DNA of 44,485 bases from an uncultured Atopobium sp. GTDB lineage: Bacteria > Actinomycetota > Coriobacteriia > Coriobacteriales > Atopobiaceae. The stretch lies in assembly GCA_946997485.1 (NCBI GenBank), contig CAMPVF010000013.1, positions 1 through 44,485 of the forward strand, in the 5' to 3' direction. The position numbers and the translations under genes are program-made. Below, in pieces: positions 25,813 through 33,176 of the stretch; the stretch's first letter is position 1; each line of letters starts with the position of its first letter. The notes beneath the pieces were generated by a model that was not told the DNA's origin, made no database searches, and saw only the letters and a program-made list of their open reading frames with translations.

Positions 25813-27009
25813 TTAGAGCTGCTCAAAGGCGGTGCGCGAACGCACAATCATGTCGTAGGGCGCGCAATAACCCAAACGAAGCCAGCCGGGCACGCCAAAA
25901 CTGTCAGAAGGCACAAGCAACAGCTCGCGGGCACGTGCGCGATTGGAAAACTCCGCAGCGTCGGCGATTGGTGACTTCATCCACAGGTAAAATGCCCCTT
26001 GAGGCGTAACATAACTGAGCTTGCAATCGTCCAAAATTTCACACAGCGCGGCACGATTCTTGGCATACGCAGCCACGGGCGCAGGCGCATCAACACAATC
26101 GATAAGTACGCGCTGAAAAAGCGCGGGCGCGCACACAAAACCAAGGCGTCTACCAGCACCAGCAACGGCATACACAAGCACATCGTGCAGGGGGTTTGTA
26201 GGCGGAACCAGTACCCAGCCAATACGCTCGCCCGGCAAAGAAAGCGACTTTGAATACGAATAACACACAAGCGCGTGCGAAATAATATTAGGCACCCAGG
26301 GCACCGTGTCGCCATAGGTGAGCTCGCGGTAAGGCTCATCGCTAATAACCATAATTGGATGGCCCGTGCGCGTTTGCGCAGCACAAAGCAGGTTTTGCAG
26401 CTCCTGGAGCTCCTGCGCGCTGTAAATTACACCCACGGGATTGTTGGGCGAATCGATGATAAGCGCCTTGGTGCGCGGCGTAATGGCGCGGTCGATAGCG
26501 TTTATGTCGAGATGGAAGGTGGCGACATCGGCTAGCACTTCAACACAGGTTGCTCCGGCGGCTTCTATCCACACGCGGTACTCGGGAAAATAGGGCGCAA
26601 TTACGATAACTTCGTCGCCCGCGCGCACGCACGATTGCAGTGCGATGGAAACCGACGCAGCAGCGCCGCAGGTAAGGTACAGGTCGTCGGCATGATACGC
26701 GGTATCAAAGCGACGGTTGAGCGACGCGGCAACAGCAGCGCGCGCTTCGGGTAGGCCGGGAGCTGCGGTGTAGCTGTGCAGGGCAAGCGGGCTAATGGTG
26801 AGGTTTTTCTCAATAGAAGCTTTTACGCAATCGGGCGCAGGCACGCTCGGGTTGCCAATCGAAAAATCAAACACGTTTTCGGCGCCAATAGCCGCTTTAC
26901 GTGCAGCTCCCCACGCGGCAAGCTCACGGATTGCCGATTTTGTTTTGCCCGCCGCAAAACTTGCGTCGTTAATACCAGATAGTACTGCTGTGTTCGTCGC
27001 CGGTTGCAT
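25813..27009 (-). CDS. PLP-dependent aminotransferase, class I/II
   Basis: A 398-residue fold-type I aminotransferase: FDFSIGNPSVPAP at the N-terminus, the substrate-site region LTCGAAASVSIALQ, NNPVGV, SDEPYRELTYG and the PLP Lys in YSYSKSLSLPGERIGW (about residue 250). The amino-acid specificity cannot be read; aspartate/alanine-type is the nearest broad group. The start is the ATG at 27009 (MQPATNTAVLS), with AGAAAG upstream. The frame stays open to 27321 but that part overlaps ftsH and is rejected. It follows ftsH by 94 nt. Confidence 0.88.
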   Translation of the reverse strand: MQPATNTAVLSGINDASFAAGKTKSAIRELAAWGAARKAAIGAENVFDFSIGNPSVPAPDCVKASIEKNLTISPLALHSYTAAPGLPEARAAVAASLNRRFDTAYHADDLYLTCGAAASVSIALQSCVRAGDEVIVIAPYFPEYRVWIEAAGATCVEVLADVATFHLDINAIDRAITPRTKALIIDSPNNPVGVIYSAQELQELQNLLCAAQTRTGHPIMVISDEPYRELTYGDTVPWVPNIISHALVCYSYSKSLSLPGERIGWVLVPPTNPLHDVLVYAVAGAGRRLGFVCAPALFQRVLIDCVDAPAPVAAYAKNRAALCEILDDCKLSYVTPQGAFYLWMKSPIADAAEFSNRARARELLLVPSDSFGVPGWLRLGYCAPYDMIVRSRTAFEQL

Positions 27010-27103
27010 ACGTGTACTTCTTTCTGTTAATTGCGCTGGCAGGCGCAGGTGCGTCTGATCCGTAAGCGTGTGTTCGTGCGTGTTAGCGCGTGTAGTTGGC
27101 GCG

Positions 27104-29512
27104 TTAGTTGGCAGGTGCGTCACCTTTCGGTGCATCCTCGTTGGCTGCATCCTCGTTGGCTGCATCAGCTTGTGGTGCATCAGCGGTCGAAGAAGCGCCC
27201 TCGTTTGGGGCTTTAGCACCGTCGTCGTGCGATGCAAACTCAGGGTGCGACGCCACAAACTCGTCCCACGTATTGTCGAGTAGTGCAGACACTGCCTCAC
27301 CATCAACGGTTTCGCGCTCAAGGAGCACCTTCACAATGGTTTTCATGTGCTCTTCGCGAGGTTTAAGCACGTCAAACGCACGTTGGTGAGCCTCGCGCAT
27401 AAGGCGCTCAACTTCATCATCGATACGCTGCGACGTTTGCTGCGAGTAGTTTGAACTGCTTGCGTAGTCGCGGCCGAGGAATACCTCGTGCTGCGCCTCG
27501 CCATACACCTGCGCGCCCAAATCGTCACTCATACCGTAGCGCATCACCATGTTACGTGCAAGTTTAGTAGCTTTTTCGAGGTCGTTACTTGCACCGGTGG
27601 TTATGTCGCCGCAAAAGAGCTCTTCAGACGTGCGCCCACCGAGCATAACGGCAAGCTGGTCGAGCATTTCGCCCTTTGTTTCGAGCACTTTGTCTTGATC
27701 GGGAATTTGCAAGGTATACCCAAGCGCAGATCCCCTGCTAATAATCGTAATTTTGTGGACGGGGTCGGCATTGTTAAGAATGTGACCCACCAGCGCGTGG
27801 CCACCCTCGTGAAATGCAATGGTGCGGCGTTCGCGCTTGGTAAGAATGCGACCCTTCTTTTCGGGACCGGCAATAACGCGTTCAAGCGCCTCTTCAATTT
27901 CGTCCATACCAATAACCGTTTTGTTGCGACGCGCGCACAAAAGTGCCGCCTCATTCAAAAGATTTGCCAGGTCGGCACCGGTAAGACCGGGGGTGAGCTT
28001 AGCTACATACTTCAAATCAACCGCAGGCGAAAGCGGCTTATTAGCTGCGTGAACCTTAAGGATTGTTTCCCTACCCACAACGTCGGGCGAGCCAACCTGC
28101 ACGCGACGGTCAAAACGACCAGGACGAAGCAGCGCCGGGTCGAGAATGTCGGGACGGTTTGTAGCTGCAATAAGGATAACAGCGTCGTTTTCTTCAAAAC
28201 CATCCATCTCAACAAGCAGCTGGTTTAGGGTTTGCTCGCGCTCATCATGACCGCCACCAACACCCGTGCCACGTTGACGTCCTACGGCGTCGATTTCGTC
28301 GATAAACACGATGGCCGGAGCAGCATGTTTTGCCTGCTTAAAGAGGTCGCGCACACGCGATGCGCCTACGCCTACAAACATTTCAACAAAGTCGGAACCC
28401 GAAATTGAGAAAAACGGCACGCCCGCCTCACCGGCAACCGCCTTGGCAAGCAGGGTTTTACCCGTACCAGGAGCACCAACAAGCAGCACGCCGCGCGGAA
28501 TTTTGGCGCCGAGCTTGCGGTAGCGTTTGGGATCTTTAAGAAAGTCGCGCACCTCTTTAAGCTCTTCAACCGCCTCATCAATGCCGGCAACGTCTTTAAA
28601 ACGCACCTTCGGCTTGCTTTTAAGGCCAACGCGCGCCTTTGCCTTGCCAAACGACATTGCTTTACCGTTTTGGCTCATAATTTGATTGATAAAGAAAATC
28701 ATCACACCAATACCAAGCACCATGGGAATAACCGAGCCAACAAGGGTATTAAGCAGCGAATCTGTTGATGTATCAATGCTAAATGGCACCTTGGGGTGCT
28801 TGCTCATCAGCTCCTGGAGGCTGTCGTGACCAATGTAGTAGCTCTTAAACTGGCGCGGTTTATTGGCAGGCTGACTGTCGCCAAACGCCACTTGCGACGT
28901 GTCGTCTACAGAAGGCGTATATGCGCCGCTCACCGAGCTATCCTGCGTTTTGTACACAACTTTTTCCACGCGGTCTTCGTTTACCGCGGCAATAAACTGG
29001 TTAGTGGTAAGGGTATCGACGGGCACCGCAACCAGCGCGTTATACGCACTATACGCAAGGTAAATGCCCAGCATAACAGCCAAAATTATCCAAATATTAC
29101 GGCGGCGCGATCCCTTGGACGAAGAAAGCCCGTCCATTAAGTCTTTAAGCTCGTCTGGCGATAAGTTGTCAAAGTCGATGTGCTTAAAGCGGCTCTCGGA
29201 CTCGTCGTCGTTTTGCTCGTCGTCGTTTTCTGCTTCGCGTGCCTGCTGCATGGCGCGGCGCTCGTCTGCGTCGGTGCCTGCATTTCCGGCGGTATTTCCG
29301 GCGGCATTGCCGGCGGTATCGGCGGCATCGTGAGCTGCGTGTTCAGCACGTTCCGCCTGCGTGGTATGCGCGGCGGGCGTGGTGTGCGTGGTCTGCGCAG
29401 CGTTCTCATGTGCAGCTGCGCGGGTGCGCGCATGGTCATCTACCTGCACGCGCTCGGGCGCGGCGGGTTCGTTTGGGTTGTTCGGCATAATTGGTTTTTG
29501 TCCGTCTGCCAC
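27104..29512 (-). CDS. ftsH: ATP-dependent zinc metalloprotease FtsH
   Basis: FtsH is a membrane AAA protease that removes misfolded and short-lived proteins. The 802 residues comprise two membrane segments (about 139-161 and 255-275), a periplasmic loop, AAA with GAPGTGKTLLAKA (about 342-354) and VFIDEIDAVGRQRG, and the zinc site HEGGH (568-572; HEAGH in most homologues). The GTG at 29512 has AAGGAG five bases upstream; an extended frame to 29647 reads through repeats. The N-terminal 95 residues and the last 40 are low-complexity Ala/Asn/Asp/Thr; the final part repeats AANED by an 18-bp DNA unit. hpt and tilS follow upstream, as in Bacillus. Confidence 0.96.
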   Translation of the reverse strand: MADGQKPIMPNNPNEPAAPERVQVDDHARTRAAAHENAAQTTHTTPAAHTTQAERAEHAAHDAADTAGNAAGNTAGNAGTDADERRAMQQAREAENDDEQNDDESESRFKHIDFDNLSPDELKDLMDGLSSSKGSRRRNIWIILAVMLGIYLAYSAYNALVAVPVDTLTTNQFIAAVNEDRVEKVVYKTQDSSVSGAYTPSVDDTSQVAFGDSQPANKPRQFKSYYIGHDSLQELMSKHPKVPFSIDTSTDSLLNTLVGSVIPMVLGIGVMIFFINQIMSQNGKAMSFGKAKARVGLKSKPKVRFKDVAGIDEAVEELKEVRDFLKDPKRYRKLGAKIPRGVLLVGAPGTGKTLLAKAVAGEAGVPFFSISGSDFVEMFVGVGASRVRDLFKQAKHAAPAIVFIDEIDAVGRQRGTGVGGGHDEREQTLNQLLVEMDGFEENDAVILIAATNRPDILDPALLRPGRFDRRVQVGSPDVVGRETILKVHAANKPLSPAVDLKYVAKLTPGLTGADLANLLNEAALLCARRNKTVIGMDEIEEALERVIAGPEKKGRILTKRERRTIAFHEGGHALVGHILNNADPVHKITIISRGSALGYTLQIPDQDKVLETKGEMLDQLAVMLGGRTSEELFCGDITTGASNDLEKATKLARNMVMRYGMSDDLGAQVYGEAQHEVFLGRDYASSSNYSQQTSQRIDDEVERLMREAHQRAFDVLKPREEHMKTIVKVLLERETVDGEAVSALLDNTWDEFVASHPEFASHDDGAKAPNEGASSTADAPQADAANEDAANEDAPKGDAPAN

Positions 29513-29522
29513 GGTATCTCCT

Positions 29523-29620
29523 TGGTGCGTAGTGTACGTGGTGTACGTGGTACATGGTACGTTGTACGTCTTGTATGTTCCGTTGTACGTGGTGCGTAAT
29601 GCGTGGTACGTTGTACGTGC
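29523..29620. repeat. Degenerate GTACGTGGT repeats ahead of ftsH
   Basis: The region is built of variants of GTACGTGGT/GTACGTTGT spaced at about 9-12 bp. They lie directly upstream of the ftsH ribosome site, filling its leader. Confidence 0.7.
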
Positions 29621-29692
29621 CATAACATGGTGAGCAATGGCGAGCACTTACGGCTCGCACCACGTTTAGCTCTCCTGCGTGCAGCTTGTCGT

Positions 29693-30244
29693 TTACTTGG
29701 TGTAGACTTCCTCTTTGAGCTCGCCTACATACGGCAAATTGCGGTAGCGCTCGGCGTAGTCGAGGCCGTAGCCCACAATAAAGCAATCGGGCACGTGCGC
29801 GCCCACATATTTAGGCTCAATAGCTGGGCGTTTGCCCTTAATATCCTTAATCGAAAACGCCGCAACTTCAATAGAAGCAGGCTTGCGTGCAGAAAGCAAA
29901 TCGATAAGGTAGCTTAGCGTAAGCCCCGAATCGAGAATGTCTTCGGCAATAATAATGTGACGCCCTTCAATTTTGGTGTCGAGGTCTTTTACAATACGCA
30001 CAACACCAGACGTTTTTGTACCATCGCCATAACTCGATACCGCCATAAAATCAATGGCGCACGGCACCGTAACTGCACGTAGCAGGTCGGCGGCAAAGAT
30101 GTACGCCCCTTTAAGCACGGTAATGAACAGCGGGTTTTTGTCTTGATAGTCGCGTGAAATTTCGGCGCCCAGGCGCGAAACGATGTCTTTAATTTCGTCC
30201 TCGCCCAGCACAATGCGCTTTATATCTTTATGTTCTACCGACAT
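29693..30244 (-). CDS. hpt: Hypoxanthine (guanine) phosphoribosyltransferase
   Basis: It salvages hypoxanthine or guanine with PRPP. The 183 residues have VLKGAYIFAADLLR, SSYGDGTKTSG (flexible loop) and the PRPP motif IIIAEDILDSGLTLSYL, then FIVGYGLDYAERYRNLPYV, all standard. The ATG at 30244 is preceded by AGAGGGGACAGG. It sits between tilS (129 nt upstream) and ftsH (180 nt downstream), the conserved tilS-hpt-ftsH order. Confidence 0.96.
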   Translation of the reverse strand: MSVEHKDIKRIVLGEDEIKDIVSRLGAEISRDYQDKNPLFITVLKGAYIFAADLLRAVTVPCAIDFMAVSSYGDGTKTSGVVRIVKDLDTKIEGRHIIIAEDILDSGLTLSYLIDLLSARKPASIEVAAFSIKDIKGKRPAIEPKYVGAHVPDCFIVGYGLDYAERYRNLPYVGELKEEVYTK

Positions 30245-30372
30245 GCCAACCTGTCCCCTCTTATGTTGTCAACCCTGCGTGTACCAGCTCATTTGCAACG
30301 GTCTGTACAGCAGCTCAACAACAGCTCGTATACAACGCGAACACGAACGTGCGCACGCACGTACGTATCATT

Positions 30373-32016
30373 CTAAATTAACTGAAATCCTAATTCTAGC
30401 AAAACACGCGAATGTTCGGTTACGCGAAAACGCTCATCGGTGCGAATACCTCCAACCCACACGATTTCGCCGCGCACGCCCGTTTTAAGAACGGGCATGT
30501 ACGACCGCTCATGCATAGGAATATGCGCCTCTTGCATGAGGTCGCTCAACTTTTTCGACCTGCCTTCCATACCAAACGGACACATGCTATCACCTGCTTG
30601 CGGCAGGTCTACCCATAGCGACGAACACGAAGGTCCCGCCGATTGCGCACGTGCCACTTTTTCGGCATCGAGCAGCACCACACGGCCGTTTGACTCCACG
30701 CTTTTGTTGCGCGCAAATTCCGCAGGATTTTTGTCTACCAGCGGCGTTACAATTCGCGCGGTAATCATACCCGGACGGGCAGCTGCGTCAAACCACGACA
30801 CACTGCCCGGTACCGTAAGCCATGCTGGTTGGGGCGTGTGCGCAACACGAGTTGCGCGAATAAAAAGCACACCATACTCAACGCGCGCCTCGGCATGCAG
30901 CGACAAACTCACCGAGCCTGTACCCTTAAACACGTGCGACAAAATCGCATTAATATGATCCGCATCGAGCCGCAAATCGCCAAACAGCTCCAAGCAAGCA
31001 AGACGCACAACACGACGGGCAAGCGCAATATCCAGCCGCACAAGCCGCACGGCGCAAAGCGCAATGGTATACCTCGTTTTAACACGGGTTAAACGCGTAA
31101 GCTCCTCGTGAGCAAGACGCTCCAAAAACGCATGTTCATCTGCAAGAATATCACACGACGCGGCAATATTTCTCACCACGTTGATGTTTTTTGTTTGAAG
31201 GCGCGGCAGGACGGCATGGCGCATATACGCGCGCATATACCAGGTATCTTTGTTAGTTTCGTCTTCGCGCCAGGGAATATCTTGTTTACTGAGAATGCCG
31301 CACAACTCCTCGTGAGTAAAGTCGAGCAAAGGCCTTACAATAATCTGTCGTTTGCGAGGAATGGAACTTAAACCCGCAAGTCCTGACCCTTGCGTGGCGT
31401 TAATTAAAAAGGTTTCGGCACGATCGTTTGCCGTATGAGCAGTTACAATGCGTGCGTCAGCATAGCGCGTGTTCGTTTGCGCGCATAAATGACGCGCCAA
31501 CTTGGTGGCACAATCGTAGCGCACCTGCCTGCCAACTGCTTCGATATTAGAAGACGCACCCGCACGTGCAGCGGCTTGCTTTTTTGCAAGCTGAGCGACA
31601 TTTACATGCTCAACATAACAAGGAATATGAAAATGGGCAGCAAGCAAACGTACGTAAGACTCGTCCTCATCGGCATCAGCGCCGCGAAGACCATGGTTTA
31701 CGTGCAGAATTGCAAGGCGCGCGGGGTTTATGCGAACAGAGCCGCGGCCGTCGCGCAAATCGAGTGGACGGCTGCAGGCAAGCACCGTTAACGCAACCGA
31801 ATCGGCACCGCCCGAAACCATGAGGATAACGGGAGACTGGGAGGTGTCGGCGGATGTGGGTGCTGTGGCGCCAGGAGCTGCGGCATTGGCTGCGGCGGAG
31901 CTTGGAGCTGCATTTGCGTGTGATGCTGCGTTTGCGCTGGCTGCAGTGTTGACGCTCCCCGGCTCGGGCTTTGGCATGGGCTGCCTCGATGAAAAATACG
32001 TGTAGACGCTCGACAC
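30373..32016 (-). CDS. tilS: tRNA(Ile)-lysidine synthetase
   Basis: TilS makes lysidine at C34 of tRNA-Ile(CAT) so it decodes AUA. The 547-residue chain has the PP-loop LMVSGGADSVAL (about 57-68), the TilS signature HVNHGLRGADADEDESYV and HTANDRAETFLIN, and the C-terminal TilS substrate domain. The GTG at 32016 has AAGGAG six bases upstream and beats an extension to 32166. Residues 18-50 are Ala/Ser/Asn-rich and absent from typical members. Its product links to the Met-type CAT tRNA described at 374-450, if that gene is an Ile tRNA. Confidence 0.95.
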   Translation of the reverse strand: MSSVYTYFSSRQPMPKPEPGSVNTAASANAASHANAAPSSAAANAAAPGATAPTSADTSQSPVILMVSGGADSVALTVLACSRPLDLRDGRGSVRINPARLAILHVNHGLRGADADEDESYVRLLAAHFHIPCYVEHVNVAQLAKKQAAARAGASSNIEAVGRQVRYDCATKLARHLCAQTNTRYADARIVTAHTANDRAETFLINATQGSGLAGLSSIPRKRQIIVRPLLDFTHEELCGILSKQDIPWREDETNKDTWYMRAYMRHAVLPRLQTKNINVVRNIAASCDILADEHAFLERLAHEELTRLTRVKTRYTIALCAVRLVRLDIALARRVVRLACLELFGDLRLDADHINAILSHVFKGTGSVSLSLHAEARVEYGVLFIRATRVAHTPQPAWLTVPGSVSWFDAAARPGMITARIVTPLVDKNPAEFARNKSVESNGRVVLLDAEKVARAQSAGPSCSSLWVDLPQAGDSMCPFGMEGRSKKLSDLMQEAHIPMHERSYMPVLKTGVRGEIVWVGGIRTDERFRVTEHSRVLLELGFQLI

Positions 32017-32284
32017 AAAAAACTCCTTACCGATAACGGTGTACCAAGATACCTGCACATACGCCTGGCAACGGCTGCGCGGCACATGTGGTTGCAGGCG
32101 GTCAGCTGGCACGGGCATGTATTTGGCGAAATTATAACTCTTGTTGTTCGTGCAGGGTGCGCACATGGGCTAGCGCGAATAACTGCGCGAAGTTTGCACA
32201 CATACACGCGGAGTGGCGTGCGCGTGGGGTGCAGATTGGCGGCTACAGACGGCCGCAAGACACATACGTAAAGGTTTTGAATCA

Positions 32285-33013
32285 ATGCGCAACGACTGCT
32301 CCCAAGCGGGGCGAGTAGGCTATGATATACGTAACGCACATTACAACGATTGGCACCGGATGAATACCGCACACACAAATACGTCGGCAAACGACAACAC
32401 ACAAGCTCACGCAGGCAATGTAGCTCACGCAGGCAATGTTGTGGGCGATGGTTTGGGCACTACAATGGGTGATAGTATGAGCAATGCTATGGGCGATGGA
32501 GCTACAAGCAGCTCGTATGGCGTCGCGCACGACGGCATGGGCGTTGGCGCTGGTGTTGGTGTTGGGGTTGGTGGTGTTGACAGCACGGGTGTTGGTGTTG
32601 GGGTTGGTGGTGTTGCGGGTGTTGGTACGACAGCCGGCGTTGCTGGCGCAAACGAAATGCCTCAGCGACATGCGCGGTATGTGCGTCCGCTCACCTATCA
32701 CAAAGCGCAGGGTATTATCGACGATTTACAGCCGCAAGACGATGCGGACGAAGCAAATGCGCAGGTACCTTCCGTGTCAAGCGTGCCAAACAGTCAGCTG
32801 CATCGCCGTCAGCGGCGTATTTCCAAGCGCGACAAAACAATCCTAAAAAGTTCACAATATGGACAATATCTTGAGATCCCGCGCAACAAAAAGAGCATTT
32901 TCCAAACGCCCGAACAGCAAAAAAAGTCTAAGATGCAGCGAGCAATGTTGGTTGGAGCCGTGCTTGTGCTCATCCTCATCGTTGCTTTGAGCATCGCTAT
33001 GCACATGTTCTAA
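32285..33013 (+). CDS. Protein of unknown function, Gly/Val-rich with C-terminal membrane anchor
   Basis: I do not recognise this 242-residue protein. From the ATG at 32285 it has a His/Asn/Ala-rich start, two tandem copies of AHAGNV, a Gly/Val tract built of VGVGVGGV repeats (about 90-125), an Arg/Lys-rich stretch (HRRQRRISKRDK) and one membrane helix at the very end (MLVGAVLVLILIVALSIAMHMF, broken here as MLVGAVLVLILIV then ALSIAMHMF). So it is tail-anchored with the bulk in the cytoplasm. AAAGG lies ten bases upstream. A later ATG at 32360 is possible. It sits alone between the divergent tilS and the CRISPR locus. Confidence 0.5.
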   Translation: MRNDCSQAGRVGYDIRNAHYNDWHRMNTAHTNTSANDNTQAHAGNVAHAGNVVGDGLGTTMGDSMSNAMGDGATSSSYGVAHDGMGVGAGVGVGVGGVDSTGVGVGVGGVAGVGTTAGVAGANEMPQRHARYVRPLTYHKAQGIIDDLQPQDDADEANAQVPSVSSVPNSQLHRRQRRISKRDKTILKSSQYGQYLEIPRNKKSIFQTPEQQKKSKMQRAMLVGAVLVLILIVALSIAMHMF

Positions 33014-33118
33014 CTTTCCTGTGTGCAGTGCACGTGCGCACAGACTTACTAACAGCGTTAACTTTGGTTTCACCATACCTCTTAAATAGCATGCAAATTT
33101 TGTGTCTAGCCACCCATG

Positions 33119-33124
33119 TATACT
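33119..33124 (+). promoter_or_regulatory. Possible -10 box of the cas operon
   Basis: TATACT lies 50-60 bp ahead of cas3 in the AT-rich 163-bp leader (33014-33176). It is the best -10-like sequence there, but no matching -35 is visible. The AAGG ribosome site lies close to the cas3 ATG. Confidence 0.3.
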
Positions 33125-33176
33125 AGAAAATGTAACGCCTTAGCTTACATAATTTAGCAGCTTTGGAAGGATCGTT

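Noticed and set aside
27010..27321. Long N-terminal extension of the aminotransferase
   Set aside because: It overlaps the 3' end of ftsH in another frame, is low-complexity and has no family similarity.
32017..32166. Extension of tilS to an earlier start
   Set aside because: The GTG at 32016 has a good ribosome site and the extension lacks similarity.
33018..33042. Terminator between the unknown gene and cas3
   Set aside because: A hairpin CTGTGTGC/GCGCACAG exists but no T run follows it.
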